Positions 1 to 6,622 of a stretch of DNA of 13,349 bases are shown here, piece after piece. The notes under the pieces were generated by a model, which worked only from the letters and a program-made list of their open reading frames with translations, did not search any database and was not told the origin of the DNA. The DNA lies in NCBI GenBank assembly GCA_938027385.1, contig CALJBF010000038.1, positions 1 through 13,349 of the forward strand, given 5' to 3'. Position numbers and translations under genes: made by a program. Origin of the DNA: an uncultured Porphyromonadaceae bacterium. GTDB taxonomy: Bacteria; Bacteroidota; Bacteroidia; Bacteroidales; Muribaculaceae. The stretch's first letter is position 1, and the number at the start of each line of letters is the position of its first letter.

Positions 1-120
1 CGGACTATGGACAAAAGTGGACGAAACCCTGCCCCAAAACCGGAGAAAAAACAGAAAAAACGAAAAAAACAGAGAAAAACGAGAAAAAAGCAATACTATA
101 GAAGTGGCGTTGCAAATTGA
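1..120 (+). other. Left flank; possible Lys-rich tail of an upstream gene, frame unresolved
   Basis: The window begins inside sequence that is open in all three forward frames for the first ~100 nt. Frame 1 stays open to a TGA at 118-120 and frame 3 to a TAG at 99-101. Both would read as lysine/arginine/glutamate-rich tails, which is simply what the A-rich tract gives in any frame. Either could be the C-terminal end of a gene that starts left of the window, or the segment may be non-coding. Frame 2 has an ATG at 17 with 77 codons, but the product looks low-complexity and then unstructured, so I do not call it as a gene. Nothing here identifies a product. Confidence 0.2.
46..89. repeat. Run of five A-tracts, roughly helically phased
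   Basis: Five A-tracts of 5-7 nt lie at about 46-51, 55-60, 63-69, 75-79 and 84-89, separated by short G/C-containing spacers. Their centres are about 9-11 nt apart, close to one helical turn. Phased A-tracts bend DNA, so this may be an intrinsically curved segment ~135 nt upstream of the rfbC promoter. It could equally be the A-rich 3' end of an upstream gene. The tract contrasts sharply with the GC-rich sequence elsewhere. Confidence 0.4.
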
Positions 121-224
121 CAGCACATTTTCCCGGCAAGAATTACATTGTTCAGACAAGCCGCCAATTAGGCGCCGGCCATACATGTCATGTCGCCGAC
201 AGAGAGCGCATGCGGCAAAATCTG

Positions 225-255
225 TTGCAGGAATCGATATAATAGCGTAAATTTG
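225..255 (+). promoter_or_regulatory. Bacteroidetes-type promoter for rfbC
   Basis: A -33 TTG at 225-227 is followed after 20 nt by a -7 box TAAATTTG at 248-255. This matches the phylum consensus TTTG-N19-21-TAnnTTTG. Transcription would start around 260-264, giving a leader of only ~15 nt before the ATG at 277. No Shine-Dalgarno sequence is visible, which is usual for the phylum. Confidence 0.75.
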
Positions 256-276
256 CGTGATAAAGCATAACTAATC

Positions 277-837
277 ATGAAATATCTCGAAGGCCCGGTA
301 AGAGGCGTATGGATAATGGAGCCCGAACGGTTCGGCGACGACCGCGGGTGGTTTATGGAGACATTCCGTCTCGACGACTTCCGGCGCGCCACCGGACTGG
401 AGAACATAGAGTTCGTGCAGGACAACGAGTCGATGTCGCGGCGCGGGGTACTGCGCGGGCTGCATTACCAGCGCGGCGCTGCCGCCCAAGGGAAACTTGT
501 AAGGGTAAGCCTGGGCGAGGTACTTGACGTGGCGGTCGACCTGCGGCGTGACTCACCGACTTTCGGTGCACACGTGGCCGTGCGGCTGTCAGACACCAAC
601 GGGGTGCAGATATACATCCCCCGCGGTTTCGCCCACGGGTTTCTGGTGCTCAGCGACGAAGCCCGGTTTGAATACAAAGTCGACAACTATTACAGTCCCG
701 GTGCCGAGGGAGCCGTGAGATTCGATGACCCGCAGATCGGCATAATGTGGCCCCTGAAAGGCATCACCCCCACCCTGTCTGAGAAAGACCTGAAAGCACC
801 GTATCTAAAAGACATTCCCCTCGACCGACTGCCATGA
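277..837 (+). CDS. rfbC: dTDP-4-dehydrorhamnose 3,5-epimerase
   Basis: The 186-residue product matches the RmlC/RfbC family in full, a cupin epimerase of the cytoplasmic dTDP-L-rhamnose pathway. It converts dTDP-4-dehydro-6-deoxyglucose to dTDP-4-dehydrorhamnose. Visible family features are the N-terminal segment with FGDDRGWFMETF (about 19-30), the GLHYQ motif (61-65) whose H63 corresponds to the catalytic base, PRGFAHGF (115-122), and Y133 at the position of the catalytic acid. A DDP motif lies near 150. The length is normal (about 180-190). The start at 277 sits ~20 nt after the promoter -7 box. The gene overlaps the next by 4 nt (ATGA), implying translational coupling. Partner genes rfbA, rfbB and rfbD are not in the window, so the pathway must be completed elsewhere or to the left. 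Confidence 0.95.
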   Translation: MKYLEGPVRGVWIMEPERFGDDRGWFMETFRLDDFRRATGLENIEFVQDNESMSRRGVLRGLHYQRGAAAQGKLVRVSLGEVLDVAVDLRRDSPTFGAHVAVRLSDTNGVQIYIPRGFAHGFLVLSDEARFEYKVDNYYSPGAEGAVRFDDPQIGIMWPLKGITPTLSEKDLKAPYLKDIPLDRLP

Positions 838-2600
838 GAGCGCTTACATCCGCCGAAACCGCACGCCTTGAGGCCAACGGTTGCCGTTGCCGCGACTGGA
901 GCGCCATAACCGTAGACGAATTTTTCAATGCCGGGAACTACCATAACGTCAGATTCGCGGGCAAAGTCACCCTGGGACGCACCGACGGCCCTGACCACGT
1001 AATCGGCGGTATTCCCTACCCTCCAGGCATATCCGACGCCACCGTATGCGACTGCCAAATTGGCGACAACTCATATATATATAATATAAGCGGTGGAATC
1101 GCAGGATACGACCTCGCTCCGGGCGCGGCTGTCATAGGGTGTCACCGCCTGACGTTCACGCCCGGCTCGGCATGTGGCGAGGGCATCACCGCCGAGGTGC
1201 TCGACGAGACAGGCTCACTGCCGGTAACCTTGCACCGCGCACTCACGGCCCAGCTGGCCTACGCCTCGCTCACAGACAAGGGGTTCGGCCACGCGCACAA
1301 TGAAATGGCACGGCGTCTGGCCGCCACATACACGCACGGCACAATCGGGCACGATGCCCTGGTAACAGGGTGTGGCACTATCGAGAACGTAAACATCGGC
1401 TCCGACACCGTAATTGACGGCGCGACCGCACTGCATGACGGCACAGCCGACGGCGGCCACATCGGCCCCGGCGTGACCGCACGCGGTTTTATCGCCTTAC
1501 GCGACAGCCATATCACCGGTCACGCAAACATACAGCGGTGTTTCATAGGCGCTAACGTTACGCTTGACAGTCTTTCAGCCCACGACAGCCTGTTTTTCGC
1601 CAACTCGCATCTGTGCAACGGCGAGGCGGCGGCTATCTTCGCCGGCCCGTTCACCGTATCGGAACACAAGTCGACACTTCTAATCGGTGGCGCTTTCTGG
1701 ATGTTCAACGCCGGGTCAGGCACCAACCAGAGCAACCACCTTTACAAACTCGGACCTGAATACTACGGTTTCACCGGGCGCGGCACCCGTGCCGGGTCTG
1801 ACAGCTATATTCTATGGCCAGCACGCATCGGAGCCTTCACCACCGCGCTTGGAAGACACTACGGCCACCCCGACACCGAAATGTTTCCGTTCTCATACCT
1901 GGTCAATGAGCCCGACGGCTCGTCGCGTCTTATCCCGGGCATCGCACTCGAACGCATAAGCGTCGAACGCGACACCCGCAAATGGCCATCGCGCGACAGA
2001 CGCAGCAAGGAGAACCGCGCCGATCTCGTCACTTTCGATGCCCTAAACCCCTATACTGTAAGCCGCCTGATGGCAGGGATGGACATACTCAGCCAGATGC
2101 CTGCAGGGCATGATCTGAGACAGAACGGATTCCATATCGCCGCACGTGATATCTCCAAGGGAATTGGCCGTTACCGCGACGCCCTTCTGCGGTATTTCGG
2201 CTCCGTGGCCGCACCCGGGCCGAAACTCGAGACAGATATTGCGCCGACAGACTGGGTCGACTTAGGGGGATTCGTCACCACCCGACAGCTCGTCAACCGC
2301 CTCGGCACAGAAATCCGGGAGACATCCGATGCCGAAACACTGCGGGCCGCGCTTGACCGTTTCCGCACCGAAAGCGACTCGGCGGCAGCCCGCTGGCGAC
2401 GCGCCATAGCATCTGACATGCTGTGGAGCCGGTACGGACCCGACGGCGCCGCAACCATGCGCCGTGATGCCGCGGCCGCCGAACGTGCGCGCCTGACCGC
2501 CCTGCTCGCCGAGGGGGAGGCCGAAGGTCAGCGTACCGGGAAGGATTTTGTCGAGTCGGACCTGGCCGCCACCCTACGCGACCGTCTCGCGGCTATGTGA
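834..2600 (+). CDS. DUF4954 family protein (hexapeptide-like beta-helix)
   Basis: The 588-residue protein resembles the DUF4954 family found mostly in Bacteroidetes; its biochemical role is not known to me. The N-terminus (ALTSAETARLEANGC followed by a DWS motif, about 3-23) and the segment NVRFAGKVTLG (about 38-48) are the parts I recognise. From about 172 to 245 there is a run of short repeats with I/V-G-x-x-hydrophobic spacing (IGHDALV, IGSDTVI, IGPGVTA), typical of a left-handed beta helix as in sugar-nucleotide acyl- or nucleotidyltransferases. Conserved-looking aromatic/Gly/His stretches follow at 254-290 and 324-355, then a helical charged C-terminus. It overlaps rfbC by 4 nt, so the two are probably made together; a role in nucleotide-sugar or envelope-glycan metabolism is inference only. 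No signal peptide or membrane segment is visible, so it is probably cytoplasmic. Confidence 0.8.
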   Translation: MRALTSAETARLEANGCRCRDWSAITVDEFFNAGNYHNVRFAGKVTLGRTDGPDHVIGGIPYPPGISDATVCDCQIGDNSYIYNISGGIAGYDLAPGAAVIGCHRLTFTPGSACGEGITAEVLDETGSLPVTLHRALTAQLAYASLTDKGFGHAHNEMARRLAATYTHGTIGHDALVTGCGTIENVNIGSDTVIDGATALHDGTADGGHIGPGVTARGFIALRDSHITGHANIQRCFIGANVTLDSLSAHDSLFFANSHLCNGEAAAIFAGPFTVSEHKSTLLIGGAFWMFNAGSGTNQSNHLYKLGPEYYGFTGRGTRAGSDSYILWPARIGAFTTALGRHYGHPDTEMFPFSYLVNEPDGSSRLIPGIALERISVERDTRKWPSRDRRSKENRADLVTFDALNPYTVSRLMAGMDILSQMPAGHDLRQNGFHIAARDISKGIGRYRDALLRYFGSVAAPGPKLETDIAPTDWVDLGGFVTTRQLVNRLGTEIRETSDAETLRAALDRFRTESDSAAARWRRAIASDMLWSRYGPDGAATMRRDAAAAERARLTALLAEGEAEGQRTGKDFVESDLAATLRDRLAAM

Positions 2601-2651
2601 GGCGGCGCGTCCCCGGCTTTTATGATAATTGACTTGCAAGACGGCGGAATA

Positions 2652-2683
2652 TTTGGTGGATTGCCAAACATTCGCTAACTTTG
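2652..2683 (+). promoter_or_regulatory. Bacteroidetes-type promoter for the greA operon
   Basis: TTTG at 2652-2655, a 20-nt spacer, then TAACTTTG at 2676-2683 is an exact fit to the phylum consensus. The predicted start is near 2688-2692, leaving a leader of about 150 nt before greA, long for this organism (rfbC and psd have ~15-nt leaders). That leader holds a mini-ORF and a hairpin, annotated separately. Confidence 0.85.
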
Positions 2684-2711
2684 TCGCGTTACTTATTGGA
2701 AGGCTTGAACC

Positions 2712-2750
2712 ATGAGCCGACGGTATGATTTCAGGGTCTCCCCCGCCTGA
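2712..2750 (+). CDS. Putative 12-codon leader peptide upstream of greA
   Basis: ATG at 2712 opens a 12-codon frame encoding MSRRYDFRVSPA and ending at TGA 2748-2750. A purine-rich GGAAGG lies about 9 nt upstream (2698-2703). The last codons and the first base of the stop coincide with the 5' arm of the hairpin at 2741-2763, so a ribosome finishing this frame would cover that arm. This geometry suits attenuation, but a short ORF can occur by chance and no run of a single amino-acid codon indicates a sensed metabolite (two adjacent Arg codons, CGA CGG, are the only hint). Confidence 0.3.
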   Translation: MSRRYDFRVSPA

Positions 2751-2775
2751 CCGCGGGGCGGGGCGCTTTCTTTTT
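2741..2775 (+). terminator. Rho-independent-terminator-like hairpin in the greA leader
   Basis: CCCCGCC (2741-2747) pairs with GGCGGGG (2757-2763) around a 9-nt loop. After CGC comes TTTCTTTTT (2767-2775), a good U-tract. An alternative register pairs CCCCGC with GCGGGG around a 6-nt loop. It sits downstream of the promoter at 2652-2683 and 68 nt before the greA ATG, so it should end a fraction of transcripts early and yield an RNA of about 85 nt. It cannot serve the upstream rfbC operon alone, because the promoter lies between, although read-through from rfbC could also stop here. Confidence 0.7.
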
Positions 2776-2843
2776 ACCGTCTGCCGATACGCCTGCCATA
2801 CAGAAAATCACATTATTCACGAAACACCAAAAAGCTATATATC

Positions 2844-3314
2844 ATGGCATTGACTTACATGACCAAAGAGGGCTACAAGCAGAAAATGCAGGAAATAGCC
2901 TATCTCGAATCAGTAGAACGCCCCCGCGTATCGGCCGCTATCGCCGAGGCGCGCGACAAAGGCGACCTCTCCGAGAATTCAGAATATGACGCAGCCAAAG
3001 AGGCCCAGGGCCTCCTTGAAATGAAAATCGCCAAACTCAAGGATCTTGTGGCAAACGCACGCATCCTTGACGAATCGCGCCTGTCGAAAGATGAGGTGGC
3101 AATCCTCTCGAAGGTGAAGATCACCAACATCGCCAACGGCATGACAATCGAATACACCATCGTCGCTGACTCCGAGGCCAACCTCCGCGAGAAAAAAATC
3201 GGCGCGTCGACCCCCATCGCCAAGGGCCTTCTGGGTCACAAGCTCGGCGATGTGGTCGAAATTACCGTGCCTGCCGGGGTAATGAAGTTTGAAATCAAGG
3301 AAATCAGTTTCTGA
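2844..3314 (+). CDS. greA: Transcription elongation factor GreA
   Basis: GreA binds the secondary channel of RNA polymerase and stimulates cleavage of backtracked transcripts, rescuing stalled complexes. The 156-residue product has the normal family length and both domains. The N-terminal coiled coil (about 8-75) carries the tip motif DKGDLSENSEYDAA (38-51), with D41 and E44 as the acidic residues that coordinate catalytic magnesium. The C-terminal FKBP-like domain (about 80-156) contains STPIAKGLLGHKLGD (122-136). The start is supported by the conserved LTYMTKEGY beginning. It has its own promoter and a long leader with a hairpin. The HIT gene starts 3 nt after its stop, an arrangement I recall as common in Bacteroidales. 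Confidence 0.97.
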   Translation: MALTYMTKEGYKQKMQEIAYLESVERPRVSAAIAEARDKGDLSENSEYDAAKEAQGLLEMKIAKLKDLVANARILDESRLSKDEVAILSKVKITNIANGMTIEYTIVADSEANLREKKIGASTPIAKGLLGHKLGDVVEITVPAGVMKFEIKEISF

Positions 3315-3317
3315 CAG

Positions 3318-3713
3318 ATGGCAACGTTATTCTCACGTATCGCCGCCGGCGAGATTCCCTCATACAAGGTGGCCGAGGATGACCGCCATTTCGCATTCCT
3401 CGACATCAACCCCGTGCACCCGGGCCATGTGCTGGTCATCCCCAAAAAGGAAACCGACTATATCTTCGATCTTGATGACGATGAGTATGCGGCCCTGATG
3501 CTTTTCGCCAAGCGCGTGGCCAAGGCCCTGAAGGCCGCCATCCCTTGCCGCAAGGTGGGCGTCACGGTTATCGGCCTCGACGTGCCCCACACGCATGTGC
3601 ACCTTGTGCCCATGGACAAGGGTGACGACATGAACTTCTGCGGCCAGAAACTCACCCTCCCCGCCGATGAGATGGAGAAGATCGCCGCCAACATAGCCTC
3701 GCATTTCGAATGA
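3318..3713 (+). CDS. HIT family (histidine triad) hydrolase, Hint-like
   Basis: The 131-residue protein is a compact HIT-fold hydrolase or transferase acting on nucleoside phosphoramidates or dinucleoside polyphosphates. The signature HTHVHLV lies at 91-97, with H93 as the expected nucleophile and H91 and H95 as partners. The N-terminus (LFSRIAAGEIPSYKV, 4-18) and HPGHVLVIPKKE (34-45) are typical of the Hint/HinT branch. The exact substrate cannot be told from sequence. It is separated from greA by 3 nt and its stop overlaps the start of the next gene by 4 nt (ATGA), so the three are almost certainly cotranscribed. The protein is cytoplasmic, with no signal peptide. Confidence 0.93.
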   Translation: MATLFSRIAAGEIPSYKVAEDDRHFAFLDINPVHPGHVLVIPKKETDYIFDLDDDEYAALMLFAKRVAKALKAAIPCRKVGVTVIGLDVPHTHVHLVPMDKGDDMNFCGQKLTLPADEMEKIAANIASHFE

Positions 3714-4801
3714 CAATGAAACATATCATCGCCTACGCATCAGCCGGCCTGCTCGTACTGTCGGCCGTATCGTGCTCAAAAGCAAAGTGGACGGTAGAGG
3801 GCAATATCAAAGGCGCCGAAGGTCAGGAGCTGATTCTCGAAGCCGCCAACGAGGTCGGAAACTGGTACGGCATCGACACCGTGACGGTGGCCGATGACGG
3901 CTCGTACCGTTTCAGCCGCGAACCGGAGGGTCAGCCCGAAATCTTCCGCCTGCGCCTGGGCAAGGAGACGGCATATTTCCCCGTTGATTCCATCGAGACC
4001 GTTACCCTCGACGCCTCGGTTCCGGGGATGACCGCCAATTACACCCTGGCCGGTTCTGACGAGGCCCTGGCCATGCAGCGCGCCAACGCGATGGTCGACT
4101 CGGCCAGCCGCGCCAACGCCCTGAACGACATCAGTTTCAAGCGTGACCTGGCACAACTTGTGATGCGTAACCCATCGGGGATGACGGCATATTACACCAT
4201 TTTCCGCCGCGTGGGGGGCACACCGCTGTTCAATCCCGCGTCGAAAGCCGACAACCGCATCATCGGCGCCGTGGCAAACGCCTTCAACGAGTACCGCCCC
4301 GCCGACCCGCGCACCCGCATGCTGGCCGACCTATTCCTGTCGAACCGCGCTGCATCGCGTCCCGTAGTGCCCGGCGACACACTCGTGGCAGAGGAAATCT
4401 CATTACCCGAGATAGCCCTGCACGACGCCAAAGGCAACCTGCGCTCGCTCACGGCCGAGGCCTCGAAAGGAAAGGTGATAATTCTGAACTTCACTGCCTA
4501 CTCGGCACAGGAGTCGCCCGCCATCAACCTTGAGCTGGGCAAGATTTACAACGCTAACAAAGCCAACGGCCTGGAGATTTATCAGATAGGCTTTGACGAC
4601 GACGAATACCTGTGGCGCAACTCGGCAAAGAATATCCCCTGGATCGCCGTCTACAATTCGTCGGCCGACGGGGTGAACACGCTCCGCGACTACAATGTGG
4701 GCGCACTCCCCGCCACGTTCATCATCAACCGCCAGGGCGAACTGGTTGAACGTGTCGCCGACTTCTCGAAACTTCAGTCAGCCGTCGCCAGGTATCTCTG
4801 A
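3710..4801 (+). CDS. DUF4369-type lipoprotein with cysteine-less thioredoxin-like domain
   Basis: The 363-residue protein begins with a lipoprotein signal: positively charged start, a hydrophobic stretch (about 8-21) and a lipobox ending at C22. Translation may start at ATG 3710 (overlapping the HIT stop) or at ATG 3716, two codons in. Residues about 29-120 look like a DUF4369 domain (VEGNIKGAEG, then DTVTVADDGSYRF). Residues about 227-363 look like a TlpA/AhpC-TSA thioredoxin fold: GKVIILNF, a cis-proline motif GALPATF with P334, and INRQGELVER. The redox CxxC expected around 264-270 reads YSAQESP, and C22 is the only cysteine in the protein. It is therefore unlikely to be a thiol oxidoreductase and may be a binding or structural member of the family. 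It should sit in the cell envelope facing the periplasm, or at the surface. Confidence 0.85.
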   Translation: MTMKHIIAYASAGLLVLSAVSCSKAKWTVEGNIKGAEGQELILEAANEVGNWYGIDTVTVADDGSYRFSREPEGQPEIFRLRLGKETAYFPVDSIETVTLDASVPGMTANYTLAGSDEALAMQRANAMVDSASRANALNDISFKRDLAQLVMRNPSGMTAYYTIFRRVGGTPLFNPASKADNRIIGAVANAFNEYRPADPRTRMLADLFLSNRAASRPVVPGDTLVAEEISLPEIALHDAKGNLRSLTAEASKGKVIILNFTAYSAQESPAINLELGKIYNANKANGLEIYQIGFDDDEYLWRNSAKNIPWIAVYNSSADGVNTLRDYNVGALPATFIINRQGELVERVADFSKLQSAVARYL

Positions 4802-4833
4802 CAGACACCCGGCACAGACATCATGCGAATACA

Positions 4834-5643
4834 ATGACAGCCGCCGCTCTCAGACTGCAGGTGCTCATCGTCACACACCGGCCCGACGGACTCCGCCGGG
4901 TCGAGGCGATGAAACTGCCCTGTGTCGAGGGCGTCGGCTATGTAATATCCTGGCAGAATCACGGCAACACACCGGTACCCGAAGGCATAGCCTCCCGTAG
5001 CGACATCATTGTGAGCCGGTTTGACCGCGCCGGAGTCAGCGCGAACCGCAACAACGCTTTTGACGCCGCCACAGCTCCGGTGGTGCTCGTGGGCGACGAT
5101 GACCTTGCGTACGATCCGTCCGCATTCACCGAGATTATCAGGATATTCGACACACATCCCGAACTCGATTTCGCCACTTTCCGCTACTCCGGCGGCGACA
5201 ACAAGCAGTATCCGGCAACAGAAACGCCACTGACGCCGATACCCGCAGGATTCCACCTTACCGCATTCGAGACAGCCATACGCCGCAACGCACGCACGGC
5301 ACGCCTGCGGTTCCGAGAGGATTTCGGGCCGGGCGCCCCACGTTACATAGCGGGTGAGGATGACATGCTGTTGGTTACGGCCGGACGGCTGGGGCTGGTG
5401 GGGCGGTTCTTTCCGCTGACCATCGCCCGGCACGAGGGTGTGACCACCGGATACCGCCCCATAGCTGACCCGCGCGTGGCCCAGACAACAGGCGCCATAA
5501 TCAGGGCAACCCACCGCGGCATCGGATGGATCCCCAGATTGCCGCTGACCGCCTGGCGGCTGTGGCGCGGAGGCAGAATGCCGTTTTTTCGCGCATTGAA
5601 ACATCTTTCCGCCGGAGCCCTGGCCTACCGCGAAACCCCATAA
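4834..5643 (+). CDS. Glycosyltransferase, GT-A fold (GT2-like)
   Basis: The 269-residue protein has a GT-A nucleotide-sugar transferase pattern. A beta-strand LQVLIVTHRPDG lies at 8-19, GVSANRNNAF at 67-76 matches the usual G-x-x-x-aRN-x-g segment, and a metal-binding acidic motif GDDD is at 87-90. A second acidic cluster GEDD at 174-177 corresponds to the catalytic-base region. The C-terminus is basic and rich in Arg and Trp (about 220-260), suggesting membrane association without a clear transmembrane helix. It is the most divergent of the three glycosyltransferases here, and donor and acceptor are not predictable. It follows the lipoprotein gene by 32 nt with no visible promoter or terminator between. 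A likely role is building a surface glycan. Confidence 0.8.
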   Translation: MTAAALRLQVLIVTHRPDGLRRVEAMKLPCVEGVGYVISWQNHGNTPVPEGIASRSDIIVSRFDRAGVSANRNNAFDAATAPVVLVGDDDLAYDPSAFTEIIRIFDTHPELDFATFRYSGGDNKQYPATETPLTPIPAGFHLTAFETAIRRNARTARLRFREDFGPGAPRYIAGEDDMLLVTAGRLGLVGRFFPLTIARHEGVTTGYRPIADPRVAQTTGAIIRATHRGIGWIPRLPLTAWRLWRGGRMPFFRALKHLSAGALAYRETP

Positions 5644-5674
5644 CCACAACTTCTACAGATTTCTCTCCCGACAC

Positions 5675-6622
5675 ATGGAAGACAAAGCAAAACTTACCAT
5701 AGTAATTCCGGTCAAGGACCGTGCAGGCATAGTCGACGCCACGCTTGACAGCGTGCACAAACAACGTCTGCGTCCGCTTGACGTAGTCCTCGTCGACAAC
5801 GGGTCGACCGACGGCACCCTCGCCGTGCTTCAGGCATGGAAAGAGCACTGCGAGAGCCCCGGATTCAGGGTCACCGTGGTCAGCGAACCGGTGCCCGGCG
5901 CCGCCGCGGCACGCAACCGCGGCCTGGAGGAGGTGACCACCCCCTACACGATGTTCTTCGACTCTGACGACCTGATGACCCCCGCGCACGCCCAGCGCGC
6001 GGTCGAGGCTCTTGACAAGGGGTATGACATCGTCGGCTGGGATGTCTCAAGCCTGAGACTGAACAAAAAAGTCAGGATTGACCGCTTTTATGTACGCAAA
6101 CCATTATGGCACTGTATTCTGCACGGTTCGTTCGCAACCGTGAGGTATGCGGCACGCACTGAAATGTTCCGCCTTGCCGGTGGATGGAATCCCAAAGACC
6201 GGGGCTGGGACGACATAGAGCTCGGCACACGCCTGCTGGCGATGGAGCCATCGATGCTTAAGCTGCAGGGCGACATCACGGTCAACGTCATCTGCCGTGT
6301 GAACTCCATGACCGGCGAGGCCTTCTCGCCGTCGGCCGAACGCTGGGAGGCGTCGCTTGACCGCATAGAGCATACCCTCTACTATGAGGATATGCCCACT
6401 GACGTGGTTGACCTCAGACGCGCGCACCTGGCCGGCCTCTATGCCGCCGAAGGGAATCCGGAAGAAGCCATACGCCTGATGCGCAAGGTAAAAGAGCGCT
6501 ACCACGGATTCAGACGCGTACTGATGGATTTCGCGTTCCGCTATACCGCGCTTGGCGGCCGGGGGCTGGGCATACTCATGGCACCCTTCTTCAAAACCGA
6601 CATTAAAAGACTGACACCGTGA
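5675..6622 (+). CDS. Family 2 glycosyltransferase
   Basis: The 315-residue protein is a typical GT2 enzyme, transferring a sugar from a nucleotide donor on the cytoplasmic side of the membrane. Motifs in order are LTIVIPVKDR (7-16), VDNGSTDGT (40-48), GAAAARNRGL (75-84), the DxD-type metal site FDSDDL (95-100), and GWDDIELGTRL (177-187) as the catalytic-base segment. About 120 residues follow the catalytic domain, rich in Arg and predicted helical, probably membrane-associated. It lies 31 nt after the previous glycosyltransferase and overlaps the next by 4 nt, so the three form one transcription unit. The sugar specificity cannot be read from sequence. Confidence 0.92.
   Translation: MEDKAKLTIVIPVKDRAGIVDATLDSVHKQRLRPLDVVLVDNGSTDGTLAVLQAWKEHCESPGFRVTVVSEPVPGAAAARNRGLEEVTTPYTMFFDSDDLMTPAHAQRAVEALDKGYDIVGWDVSSLRLNKKVRIDRFYVRKPLWHCILHGSFATVRYAARTEMFRLAGGWNPKDRGWDDIELGTRLLAMEPSMLKLQGDITVNVICRVNSMTGEAFSPSAERWEASLDRIEHTLYYEDMPTDVVDLRRAHLAGLYAAEGNPEEAIRLMRKVKERYHGFRRVLMDFAFRYTALGGRGLGILMAPFFKTDIKRLTP

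Noticed and set aside
17..250. 77-codon ORF at the left edge
   Set aside because: Its first third is the A-rich tract and the rest shows no conserved pattern; it also runs into the rfbC promoter.
1071..1096. AT-only run (TATATATATA) as a promoter or recombination site
   Set aside because: It lies inside the DUF4954 frame encoding SYIYNI and matches no promoter consensus; probably a coding coincidence.
4823..4837. Four-codon ORF (MRIQ) overlapping the first glycosyltransferase start
   Set aside because: Such tiny frames arise by chance, and nothing indicates regulation or conservation.
4774..5649. Minus-strand ORF of 291 codons opposite the first glycosyltransferase
   Set aside because: The composition is Cys/Gly/His-rich with no domain; the + strand carries clear GT-A motifs.
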